Assembly (NCBI GenBank): GCA_947000775.1
Contig: CAMQGK010000567.1
Span: forward strand, 9,975,001 to 10,039,000
Direction: 5' to 3'
Length of the DNA stretch: 64,000 nt
Source of the DNA: Pterois miles
Taxonomy: Eukaryota; Chordata; Actinopteri; Perciformes; Scorpaenidae
This document shows, piece after piece, positions 22,627 through 34,702 of the stretch. The notes below the pieces were generated by a model. The model made no database searches and was not told where the DNA came from. It saw nothing but the letters and a program-made list of their open reading frames with translations. Positions within the stretch are counted from its first letter, which is position 1. Every line of letters starts with the position of its first letter. The position numbers and the translations under genes were made by a program.

Positions 22627-25600
22627 TCAGATGCTGTCGTAGTCTGATTCTCGCCTGCTGGACTCAGTCGACCACTCGGCCAAAAAGAAGGTCATAGAAC
22701 CCAGAAATCCCATCAAGACCAGGATGAGCAGCTGCCAGTGCAGCAGCAGGTAGTTACTGTAGAAGAAGGCCAGAGCGGCCATGATGGACTGGAGGAAAAA
22801 AAAAACAACAACATGTTACGCAATATTGGTGAAGCTGAATGTAGGAAATTTACAGTTCTGTAACGGTGATGGGGAAACTGGTCCTCTGGAGTTGCAAAAT
22901 AATAGATTAAATGCACAGTAATTACTGAAATGCTGTCTGAAATAATGTAGGAGTCTCTCAATCAAAACAATAATGGACAGAGATTGGTGATATGGTGAAG
23001 CAGTGTGGGATCATGGGAGCTGTCTTCATGTCAGTCAGTTTGTCCAGTTAGATAAGAAATGAAAGTCAATTGTTCGTTCATTCTAACATCAGCGCCCAGC
23101 AGCAGTTATGCCTCTGCTATTTTGGACTGGATGTGACTACAGGGCACCACTAAAACGTCCGCCTACAAAGTGTTGTACAAAAGTAAAACTAAATTATTTG
23201 TATTCTACTGACATATTTAATGTCTCTACCGAAATGGCTTGTCCTAAACAATAAAATATTATAAATATGCATACTATTATAACTATTTAATTACTTATCT
23301 ATTAAACGTAGGAGGAGCATAAAGTGAGCAATGGACATAAATGGAAGTTAGAAAATTCCAGCACACAGATTTTGAGACTCAACTTTTTCATAACAAGGAT
23401 CCAAAATTGATGTCCAATAGAATTCACATCACTGATGTAAGATAAGAGGTTGAGCCCTGTGTTTTTGCCCTGCGTGTTAGTAAATAGCCTACAATTACAT
23501 TAAATTCTGTTTATGTCATGCTACTTGCACTACTAGCTACTGGCTGATAGCCGGTTGTTTGGGAATAGAGATGTTAACACATCCACCAAGATACAGGCTT
23601 ACAGCATACAGCCCATGGGTGTATTATAAGACAATAAAAGTGATGAATTGCAGCGACAATATCCATAATTACAGCCGCATACAGCTATCAGGAAGCTGGC
23701 AGAACTGGATATGTCATATGACCATACAGGTCGGTTAGTGAACTTTACAACTTTTACGACATAACAATTCAAATGACAGCTGTTTAAGTGTTTATACTGG
23801 AAATCTTACTATCTAAAAACAACAAAAAAAAATGTTCCTCTGATTTACAGACATCTCTTTATACATGCATGGCCACTCATTGGCATTTCCAGTCCAAAAT
23901 GGTGGCAGCGCTACTGCAACACCATCTACTGGCTGCTGTCAAAAGAGTTTCACTTCTTTGCTTCTATACTCTTTGGTTAGGATTCCTTCAGTGTTCATTG
24001 TTTCTTCTCTTCTCCAAAACAAACCTGCAAATTAAAACCGGTAAAAACACTGACCAAAGCAGCTTCATGTTAAAAATCAGTGTTTCTCTGACGCTGTTCA
24101 GCAGAATTGAGCTGCCATTAACGTTTGCTCAGCTTGTTTCTCTTTTAACTTTAGATCCAGATGTTCAGCGTCTAAAGTCCTTCATCTGATTAAAATATAC
24201 AGTTAAAACCACCAAGATCTAAAACTTATATTTTAAAAATGTGGCTTAAAACTGGATAAAAAGTCAATTCATGACTGGCAGACAACCACAGTGCTGACGC
24301 ATGAACAAAGACAATATGGTGATACCATTGTCAGGCAACCAAGTGAAACACACTGTTGATTAAAATTACAGATTTCTCTGTTTTGAAAATTGTTGGAAAT
24401 ATTTGGGATAATGTAAGTACACAACTCAGTAACATACTGTACATAGGTCTAGTCACTTCAATGTGGAAAAGGTACATATTAACCTTTAACTTATTTCACA
24501 TCAGTCACAGTGAGCGGCGTCTGAAACTCACCTGTATGAACTTGAAGACAGCGAAGGCAGGGGCGCTGTTGTCACGGAACGCAAAGCCGATGATGCTGAG
24601 GAGCTGAGTGTTGAAGCAGCTGTCGCCCAGACCAAGCAGGAAGCTACAGAACAACGCCACGCCGACACTGAGCCAAAACACACACATGGAAACATTTGAA
24701 AAAGACATCATGTGATCAAGTCATGAATAAACAGACTCAGTACATCAGGACAACAGATTAGTGCAGAAAAACAGAAAAAAGGATAAATAATAATACAAAA
24801 AGGAGAGTTAAAAAATGTATTATTTCAGTTTCAGCAATGTACGTGAATAATTATGCCAAGTGTTGTTTTTCTTTAGTTGTAAAAAAATAAAATGAAATAA
24901 TATTTTTTTTAAAAACCTTTATATAAGCTTTAGTGTTAATTGTAGAAGAGTAAACAGAAGTACAAAAAAAGTATAAAAGAGGATAAATCATAATACCAAA
25001 AAGTCAGGTAGGACTCAGGGAAAGAACTTAGAAACTTTATTTTATTTTTTAAACTTAGTTTCTATTTCAGTTTCAGCAACCTATATTAATAATTTTGCCC
25101 ACTGTTTTTTTTTTTTTTGTATAATTTGTAACTTAACAAAATTTTTTTAAAAACTTCACTTCAACCTGAAGTGTTTATTGTAAGTTATTTACTTTATTTT
25201 AATTGCAGTGCATTTAAAAATCACTTAGCAGTAGGGTCTGAAATTGGCACCCGCCACCCACCGGGTAAATTGTTAGCAGTGGGATGATAAAATCCTCAGG
25301 ACACTTTACACAGACAGAGAAAGTGCGAGGAATGGATAGGAATAGAGAACCGTAGCGGTCTGATTCCTTGGAATCTCATGCCTCCGTGTCAGTGGATTCC
25401 TCTTTGATGCTTTCTGACAATTTAAGCATGCACAATAACTCATAGGCACGCTGTATCGTGTCTCAGTTTGTGTGGGACCAGAGCACAGCCGAGAAAATAA
25501 AAAACATTCAAAAGCATGGCCCTATAACTAATAACACTGAGAGGTGCACCCTATTTTTCCCTGATAAATCTACAGTGAACAACAAATCTTTGCTAAAATC

Positions 25601-28600
25601 AAGGAGGAAGAGTTAGGGACTTAGGGTTATTAAAGCTGGTGGGCAGCACAGTCTTGATTAGTTAAACAAAGAAGCTACTACAGAGGTGCCATTTAGATAT
25701 ATTGTGAGGCGTTCGAGCTCTGCTCAGTAAAACTTCCATTAAGCAAAGGTAAATTACAACCCTATCATGATGTGTTCAAATGTAATCTCGTAAAATCAAG
25801 CTTGAATAAAACCAGTTGTTTGATGGAGATGTTTTCACAGCAATATAAAACTGATAATAGAGAGGTAGATATGACTTGTTTAACTTCCTATTACTTACAT
25901 ATAATACATAATGAAAACTACTGATGCCAAGATTTTTTTTAATCAAAGTGAATATTTAAACAATGATTGCCATTTGAATTGTGTGTTTTTATGCAAATAA
26001 ACACTACAGATGACAACTGCAAAGTAAATTACAATATGGTGTACAGTGCCCTCCCACCCCCAAAATACAGGGTTCCCTTGGGAGCTACGATGTAATTTGA
26101 ACACTGAAATTTACTATATACACTCCTGATCAAAATCTTAAGACCAGTTAAAAAATCGCAAGAATTTACGTTTTGCACTGTTGTATCTTAAGAAGGTTCT
26201 AAGTAGAGTTTCAAAATGCAAAAAGAAGAAATGAGAGCAAGAGACTAAATGTTTTGAGCAGGCAATTTATTGAAAAGAACAATTTAACTGAAATAGGCTG
26301 TTCATCAGCTGATCAAAAGTTTAAGACCATAGCTCAAAAAAACCCCTAAAACAGAAATTAAAGTCTCAAAAACAGACTCAGTAATGAGTAGCTCCACCAT
26401 TATTGTTGATCACTTCAAAAATTCGTGTTGGCATGCTTGATGCGAGTGTTTCCAAAAGGCTTGTAGGAATGTTGCTCCAAGTGGTGAAGATGGCTTCACG
26501 AAGGGCATCCACTGTCTGGAACTGATGTCCATTTTCGTAAACTTCCCTTGCCATCCATCCCCAAATGTTCTCAATTGGATTTAGATCAGGGGAACATGCA
26601 GGATGATCCAAAAGAGTGATGTTATTCTCCTGAAAAAAATCCTTTGTCAGACGGGCATTGTGAATTGCAGCATTGTCCTGCTGAAAAACCCAGTCATCAC
26701 CACACAGACGACGGCCCTCAGTCATGAGGGATGCCCGCTGCAACATCTCCACGTAGCCAGCTGCTGTTTGACGCCCCTGCACAACCTGGAGCTCCATTGT
26801 TCCATTGAAGGAAAAAGCACCCCAGATCATGATGGCGCCCCCTCCGCTGTGCCGTGTTGAAAAAAATCTCAGGTGGCATCTCCTTGTCATGCCAGTAGCG
26901 TTGGAAGCCATCAGGACCATCAAGGTTAAATTTTTTCTCATCAGAGAATAAAACTTTCTTCCAACTTTGAACGTCCCATGTTTGGTGCTCCCTTGCAAAG
27001 GCCAAATGGGCAATTTTGTGGCGTTGAAGGAGACGTGGCCTTTGAAGACGTTTTTTGTTTTTGAAGCCGTTCCTTTGCAGATGCCGTCTGATGGTTATTG
27101 GGCTGCAGTCAGCACCAGTAATGGCCTTAATTTGGGATGAGGATCGTCCCGTGTCTTGACGGACAGACATTCGGATCCTCCGGCTCAGTGCCAGTGAGAT
27201 TTTTTTGGGTCTACCACTTGATTTTTTTGTTCCATAAACCTCAGGATCTTTTAAGAAATGCAAAATGACTGTCTTACTGCGTCCAACCTCAGCAGCGATG
27301 GCACGCTGTGAGAGGCCTTGTCTATGCAGCTCAACAATCCTGCCACGTTCGAAGGCAGTGAGTTTTTTTGCTTTTCCCATCAAGAGGTCTTGACAGTGTG
27401 ATTACTTGACAGAAAATGACATGGAATCCAAATTTTTGCACAGATTTGGGCTTTTAAAGGATGTGGTCTTAAACTTTTGATCAGCTGATGAACAGCCTAT
27501 TTCAGTTAAATTGTTCTTTTCAATAAATTGCCTGCTCAAAACATTTGGTCTCTTGTTCCCATTTCTTCTTTTTGCATTTTGAAACTCTACTTAGAACCTT
27601 CTTAAGATACAACAGTGCAAAATGCAAATTCTTGCAATTTTTTAACTGGTCTTAAGATTTTGATCAGGAGTGTATATATAGATATATAATGTTTTTTTAA
27701 AAAATATATTGAACATTGAATGACATCAGATCTAAAATGTATTCCTTCATTTAGTGCATAGATTTCAAAAATGGCAATTAAAATTTCTGAGGGGCAGAAA
27801 AAAAATCCTGCCACCGTGGCAGGCAGTGAAAAAAGTTTAAGATCCTGTTTAGATGACTGGAATAATGTGCAGGCCAAGATTAAATGTGACAAATCTGACA
27901 TGCACTGTAGACTGACTCATGTTCACAGTGCAGCAGGAAAGAGGAACTTTAGAGAAAGCACAGTGTTTCAGTGTGACAGACTAACACTGGTTCAACCTGA
28001 AAACTATGCCCAATTCCAAACCACCCCCTACACCCTCTGCCTACCTACTTCCACCTCCTTTATGCATTTCCATGGAGGGTCTACCATAATAAGTGCTAAA
28101 GTCCCAAACCAATCAGTCGGGAGTGGAAGTGGATTATAAAACTCTCCACGAGCGAGCTTGCATTGATGCTGACTTAACCAGGAGCCCTTACTGACAATGT
28201 GCCATGCTGTGTTCGTCATGGAACATGATCCAATGTCAGTTCTGTGTGACTTCCGGCACAAATATTTACTGTAAACTGCTCAAACTAGGACAGACATTTA
28301 ATTGATTCTATTTTATTGTCAAATAGATGTTATCAACTTAAAATAAATGGATTGTATTTAGGACCAAATACTCTATGTCTATATATTTACTTCTAGTCTA
28401 GAATAGGAGCAAAACGTAACTCGTAAGGGAAGCTGGAACCAAAGCTGGCCACTCTGGAGGGATACATTTAAATTTCCTTTATGAAACCAAATTTCTAGCC
28501 TGGTTTCGGACATCTGAATTTGAAGTATGCCTTGTTTAACCGAACAACCCCTCAGGTCTGAAGAGTGACCCGCTGTGGTCTTTGTACCTGGGGGTGATGT

Positions 28601-31600
28601 AGGCCTGCAGATCCGTCCCTGCCTCTGGGGCCAGAGGAGCGTCACTGGCAATGTTGAGGAAAATCAGGTAGAAAGCGACATAGTGAGTGATAAGCCCAAG
28701 CAGCACCACCGGGTTCCTCCCAAACCGGCTGCACTTATTCAGCATTCCGAACACACCCCCTCCTGGCAGGAGAAAAGAAGGATATAAAATAATTTGCTTC
28801 CTTGTGACACTCCTCAGCTGATTTCATCATTCTCTCTGCAGAGCTTTCATGTGACAAACTGCATCGTAAACCAGTGATGGAAAGCAACTAAGTACATTCA
28901 CTCAAGTACTGTACGTAAGTAAGATAAGATAAGATAAGATAAGATAAGATGAACCTTTATTAATCCCCGTAGGTGGTACTTTAGTTTATACTTGTCAGGG
29001 GGAAATATTACACTTTTTATTACACTACATTTATCTGACAGCTGTAGTTACTTCCTGTCCAGTGAAAACCAGGTATCTCCAGATGTGTTGATGTTGAATG
29101 TTTGTGATAAACTGAAGAATAAAATGTTACTTTATGTGTTGAAAAAATCCTCCTCCTTCTGAAGCTTCTAGATTAAATTACCCAACAGGATATAAAGGAG
29201 GAGTTAAAACACAACATACACAACAATGCAGCAGTAATAATAATCCTGAAATAATAATAAAACACTGACAGGCAACATTTTACTGCACAATGAATACTTT
29301 CACTTTAAGTACATTAATTACATTTTGCCAATAATACTTTTCAAGTCTGGTTTTGCATGCAGGACTTTTACTTGTAGTGGAGTATTTTCAGAGTTGTGTT
29401 AGTACTTTTACTGAAGCAAAAGATCAAAATATTTCTTCCACCTCTGCACCCCGTCAATAAATAATAACAGCACATAACTTCTCTTTATAATTTGTCTTTT
29501 TTTTTTTAATTAAAAAACACATTTAAAAAGGCATAACCTGTTAATTAGTGATCTTTAGAGGTGCTGGTAGGTGGATTTTGTTAGCTTTGGACAAAGCCAA
29601 GCTAGCTGTTTCCCTGCTTCCAGTCTTTGCACTAAGCTACGCTAACCAGCAGCTGGCTGTTACCATAAGCACAGAAACATGAGAGTGGTATCAAACTTCT
29701 CATATAACTCTATGAATCGATATCATTATGTTGTTATGACGTTAACTATATTTAGAGGATACATACGTTTACACCAGTAAGGTTTTGAATACAAAACTTC
29801 TACTTGAGTAGAGTACTTTCGCAATGTGGTATTAGTACTTTAACTGTAGTAAAGGACCTGAATACTTCCTCCACCTCTGTCAGAACAAGGTAAAGAAGGG
29901 ACACATAGGAGACTCACCTAAAATCTCCCCTAAGCCGATGCAGATGCCAGAGATGCCAATCAAACTCTTTGCATCTTGGCCGAACCGCGTCATGGCTCCA
30001 ATGCACGTCCCGTACACACCGCTGTAGAAAGTGAGCTCCAGGCCTGATGGAGCAGATGACGCACAATGAACTCAGACTCATTAATTACATCCTCCACACC
30101 TACACACATCTCAGTCTCATCTCACCCACCTGTGTATCCTATGGAGAGGCTCAGCAGCAGCATCTCTTTGGTGACAAACATTTTACATGCTTTCACTGCA
30201 GAAAAGAAGATGGCTATTAACACGCACTACACTAAGGTTTAAAGGCTCATGAAGTGGTTATTTTAATAACTTACCAAAAGCATCCAGAGCTTGTGAGGTG
30301 AGGCCTGGGCGAGGTGACCTACAAAGAGAAGGACCATAAAGACATTATGATGCAGATATAACTGCATGGATCCTTTTGTCTCTCAACCTTTCACACACAA
30401 GTTCACCTTCCAACTCATCCCTAAACTGGACTTGGCTGTCGTGGCGACTGTATCACAGCAGTTTTAAGGAGTAATGAGGAAAAGACAACAAAGGATAGCA
30501 TTTACATTGAAAGGTCACCTGTCTCATCCTGTACTGTTCCACTAGAAAAAATATCATCCCTCCCCTGGTTGTGATGACCCGGAGCGCCCATATGTCTTTT
30601 ACAAAAGATATTCTGCAGGACATTTCCAGGGTTTTTTGTGGAACTCTTAATGTTTAAAAAAGGTTATTTGATACCGACATCAGGACTATGCAGAAAAGAG
30701 GCTCAGGCTAGGGTACACATCTTGGGCCCCCTAAAACCAGCTCAACACAATAAATAGCTAATATTAATGGTCAGCTCCAGGGTCCCTGTGCACAGACTTA
30801 TGTAGGAATCAACTAGGGCTGTCAAAGTTAATGCATCAATAAGGCATTAACGCAAATTTGTTTTAACACCACTAATTTCTTTAATGCATTCACGCAACTA
30901 ACTGGTGATTCTTGGGTTGTAGTAGGCTCAGTTTTAAAGCTAGAGTGAAGATAATGGCATCATATGAAGCTAGAAAAACTGACAAATCCATTGTTTCCAG
31001 CCACTAGCTTGACATAATGCTCCACACTTGCACAAAATCTTAGCAAGGAAAACCTGTCATGGCCTTTTTCAAAGGGGTCCCTTGACCTCAAGATGTGTGA
31101 ATGTAAATGGGTTCTCTGGGTACCCACAAGTCTTTCCTTTACAGACATGCCCACTTTATGATAATCACATGCAGTTTGGGGCAGGTCATAGTCAAGTCAG
31201 CACACTGACACACTGACACACTGACAGCTGTTGTTGCCTGTTGGGCTGCGGTTTACCATGTTATGATTTGAGCATATGGTTTTAGGATAAATACAGTACC
31301 TGTGAGGGTTTTTGGACAATATTTATCATTGTTTTGTGTTGTTAATTGGTTTCCAATAATATACACACATTTGCATAAAGCTGCATATTTGTCCATTCCC
31401 ATGTTGATAAGAGTATTAAATACTTGACAAACCTATTTTTAACATAGTCTTAATTTTCTGCACTCACTGGCTCCTTTTCTCTTTGTATTATCACTCAAAA
31501 TAATGAAAGCTTACACTTGAATTTGTCAGAAGTGGAAAATCTGGATTTTTGGATGGTTTCATTGACTTTCAAAGTTTCAGTCTCCATTCTTGAAACAGCT

Positions 31601-33436
31601 GAGTTTGATTTGCGCATGTTCTCACTCTGAAAACATTGAAAACATGACATAATCCAATTTCACATTTACCTCATTCCTGACATTGGAGAAGGATACATTT
31701 TAACTTTGTTTATGCAGAAAATGATCATGGTTTTGTTGCCCATTAAATTTTGTTGTTTTTTCCAAGACATTTTGATGTATTTTGTCATTTTCCAGGATAT
31801 TTTCATCACTCCACACACAGTAACAGAAGTCCAGGATTTCCAGGCCTTGAATCCTGAGAACACTCACCCAGATGTGGAACAGCTGTCAGTGGATTCAGCC
31901 TGCAGCAGTGACTCTGTCGCCTCAGAGGGAGCTGGTTCAGGGTCAGGCTTTCGGATCAGAAAGAAGAGGAAGCAACCCACCAGACTGATCACCGTGAGAG
32001 AGATGAACACTGTCTGACGGTCCTTGTCTGAGACACACAACATGAGTCACACGCTTAAAATGAGACTCTTTTGTGAAGTCTGCACGGGAACTGAAGTCTG
32101 TGAGCAGCAGTAAATACATAAGAGGCAGAGATCGTGTCAAATACAGCTTCCCACCTGTTATGTGAACATGTCCATGCCAGGCACAGTATATGTAGAGATT
32201 TCCAAGTAATAAGCTGCAGAGAGATAAAGGGAAAAAAAACTGCATTCAATTCAAAAGGCTCACAGCAACACGGTTCTCCATAAAATTAGATTCAAGTGCA
32301 TGCCGCTGGTCCAAAAAGATTCACCTGAACTGAAGCAGTGCCCAAAATATGCCACTGTTTCTTCCAATGGTGTTATCAGTGGAGTTGATGGCCAGCACGT
32401 TTCCCTGAGCCGTCCACAAGACTTAAAAGCACAAAAAGGAAAAATCAGAAGATATAAAAGACCTGTTCCCTCTTTAGAAATGGTCATTAGATGATTCTTT
32501 ACCTGCTGCTGCTATTCCCACCAACACAGACGCTGTATAGAAGCTCCAAGTATACGGGTAAATGAAGACAGCGATGTAGGCGCTGTAGAAAACAACATCA
32601 AGAGACATTACAAGTCTAAATTTGCATGAAAAGGACGAGGTAGGGTTTTGTTAGTCTGCATGAGCTTACCTGTACAAAAGCCCACTGAAAAACATTGATA
32701 GTTGCGGTCCAATGACAGTCACCACTGAGGGAGCGATCAGGTTAGATGTGGAGAAAACTCCATATATGATGGCCATGCTACAAGTGACAGATAGAAGGAC
32801 AGATAATGCATACAGTAAAGGACAACGTGAAAACTGTCCAGCCCATGGAGAACTTTATTGAAATACTTTGTGATTTAGACAAAGACTGATGCATATTGGG
32901 TTGTGTTCCTGGTGCATTCAAAGATTTCCCTGTCTTAAGTGACAAGATTTAAGTAATGTAGGAACCCTGACTGACTGAACTTAGAGTAAGCCTTGTTCCC
33001 TAAAATGGCTCGTCTAAGATTTAATTATCCTTCAAGGATTTCTGAGTGCAACAGATTTGATTACAGAAGATACCACAAGGTCCGTATCAGTGCTGAGAAA
33101 GATATATCTAGACAGATAGTGTGTACTGGAGCATCACCTGAAAGCCAAAATGTAAAACAATGATACAAGCATACCAACCTTGTGTATCCACTCCCATGGA
33201 ACTCAGTGTTGTTGAGGCTCTTGATAACTGTTTGCTGAAAATATGAAGAAAGGATAGACAGTTTAGGACTGAGGACAGATGTTTCTTATCTGAATTTATG
33301 TGTGATCGATCTGGGATGTGCGTCAGCATATCCAACCTACCTCTATATTGCTGCATGTTTGAAAGGCAGTGAACATAAACATAAAACCGAATCCCAAGAT
33401 AATGATGTTTAACAGCCTCTTCCCTTCTGGATTCAT
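22627..33436 (-). CDS. mfsd11: MFSD11, UNC93-like multi-pass membrane protein
   Basis: Thirteen coding exons: 33341-33436, 33179-33234, 32670-32777, 32503-32582, 32325-32421, 32155-32213, 31868-32027, 30275-30318, 30130-30195, 29918-30043, 28588-28762, 24532-24667, 22627-22788. They total 1365 nt, 454 aa, against about 449 aa in mammals. The protein starts MNPEGKRLLNIIILGFGFMF. Recognisable family blocks include FTAFQTCSN, YGVFSTSNLIAPSVV, GRNSGIFWALLQ, FGNLYIY, FGRNPVVLLGLITHYVAFYL and CSFLLGLGDSCFNTQLLSI, and it ends ESDYDSI. The family has 12 predicted transmembrane helices of the major facilitator/UNC93 type. Its substrate is unknown in any species. The hydrophilic loop after helix 6 (exon 31868-32027) is Ser/Glu-rich and the least conserved part. 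The gene is head-to-head with SRSF2. Confidence 0.96.
26121..27672 (-). mobile_element. Tc1/mariner transposon of the IR/DR type
   Basis: The element is 1552 bp and is flanked by TA on both sides (26119-26120, 27673-27674). Inverted terminal repeats of about 209 bp span 26121-26329 and 27464-27672. Each contains two direct repeats: outer TGATCAAAATCTTAAGACCA and inner TGATCAAAAGTTTAAGACCA. This is the IR/DR layout known from fish Tc1-like elements. The transposase lies on the minus strand between them. The near identity of the two repeats indicates a recent insertion. Confidence 0.95.
26378..27383 (-). pseudogene. Tc1-like DD34E transposase with a single frameshift
   Basis: The N-terminal part (27380 down to about 26866) begins MGKAKKLTAFERGRIVELHR, has paired helix-turn-helix domains with a GRPKK linker and the first catalytic Asp in FSDEKKF. 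The C-terminal part, in another frame, has the second Asp in QQDNAAIH and the Glu in NPIENIWG, with 34 residues between them, the DD34E spacing of Tc1 transposases. The frame changes at or close to a 7-base homopolymer at 26860-26866, so the break may be a sequencing error or a real indel. No other stop or break was seen. Encoded opposite to nothing essential, within an MFSD11 intron. Confidence 0.93.
28875..29450. mobile_element. TAACTAAGTACATT-end repeat family fragment
   Basis: The left part AGCAACTAAGTACATTCACT is followed by an (AAGAT)n microsatellite at 28919-28950 and a SINE-tail-like stretch. The right part runs through TTTTACTTGTAGTGGAGTAT. Another fragment is at 29800-29880. It lies within an MFSD11 intron. 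Confidence 0.5.
30815..31440 (+). mobile_element. GGGCTGTCAA-end MITE family, copy C
   Basis: The left end AGGGCTGTCAAAGTTAATGC is intact and the core CACAAGTCTTTCCTTTACAG is present. The right end is truncated near 31440. Lies within an MFSD11 intron. Confidence 0.7.
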
Positions 33437-34085
33437 TTTGCAGGATATTTGCTAGTTCCTTGAGGAAGTAAATACAAAAAATATTTACAGGTGTAAACAG
33501 CATCTGAGAATAGACGAGAAGTACAAATCGGAACCAGCAACATTAAAGCTATCTCACAAAACACTCATTAAAATTACTTATATCTATACCAAACTTTATT
33601 AAATACATCTGTTTTTTATTACAAACACATACACACTTCCAAGACTGGGACAAGTCCTAAATGTTTCGCAACATTTTGACAGACACGGCACAGATCTTTC
33701 ATTCATTCAGAAATTCATTTCGATAAAATAACTTTTAGTCAGTGTTTCGTGTGTGTTCAATGTGTTTTGGAGGCTACAACCTAGAGATGACTATCCAACT
33801 AAGACACACTTTGAGTGTTGTTTGGTTGATGAATTGTATGCCGAACTATAAAGTGAATCGTTTGGATTACAAAACACCTAAATGTGTGCTTTATCTGGCA
33901 TTATGTCTGACTAAAAGAAGCGGAGCATTTAATTTACTGATTATTAAAGGGGGTTTGTCTTTGCGTACCATTTCTTAAACCGAAGAGGAAATGATCAAGA
34001 CAATGTCTGATCACGAGAGACAGAGGTATCTATTCGTATGTAAGATTAAGAACACAACTGTAAGGTTTGGCACAGATAACTTACC

Positions 34086-34700
34086 AACACCGCTGAAGCT
34101 GTTTGGCTAACCCTCTATGTCCTCACTCAGAGGGGTATTAGTGACATAGTTAGCTCTTTGTGGAAGTCCCGATATCCTTAGTTGCTCATCTCCTCCGTGC
34201 TGTTCCTAAAATAACGTCAACATAATGGCTCCCGTCGTGAAAAACACATTCCCTGAAATAACTTTCACAGCACCGGTAGACAGCACTTGCCCGAAACTAG
34301 AAAGGGCAGTCATGTGAATGAATCAGCTGACTGTCGTGACGCGCTAACTGTGCGTTTAGCATAAAATCTTCGATTTACAAACGTTCAACGCAGAGAAAAT
34401 GCAGCAGCAGCTACGCTGCTTAAACCAATCCAGTTTTGTTTTGTTTGTTGTTGGAAATAGATTCTATTTCCGGTTAGTTGTACCTGTACTTCACACAAAG
34501 TCGGGCGTTAACGTAACTAATTTAACAACTTATTTATTTATAGCTTTATATACATGCTAAAGAAGGTATCGTTAAAAAAAACACGTAGAAGCTATTCATC
34601 TTTTGGGCTAACGCTACAGCTAGCAAACGACTAAAACTACTTCCGGTTGAAAATAAAACAACGCCTGAATAGTAAACACGTTGCCATGTAATGAATAAGG
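34086..34700 (-). promoter_or_regulatory. MFSD11 5' UTR exon and promoter region
   Basis: A splice donor (TTG|GTAAGT on the minus strand) lies at about 34085, upstream of the coding exons. The sequence to about 34350 is CpG-bearing and would hold a non-coding first exon and the start site. Exact limits cannot be read from sequence alone. Confidence 0.45.
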
Positions 34701-34702
34701 AC

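Larger units (their letters stand above)
24668..28587. other. Large MFSD11 intron carrying a Tc1 transposon
   Basis: This 3.9-kb intron separates exons 28588-28762 and 24532-24667. It contains the Tc1 element at 26121-27672. The remainder is A/T-rich, without exon-like signals. Confidence 0.7.

Noticed and set aside
22441..22647. Poly-His ORF
   Set aside because: Product of the CAT microsatellite in the MFSD11 3' UTR.
31507..31627. Exon-like minus-strand segment in an MFSD11 intron, open in one frame
   Set aside because: It has a plausible acceptor and donor, but its only open frame does not fit the phase-2 junction between exons 31868-32027 and 30275-30318. The protein is complete without it.
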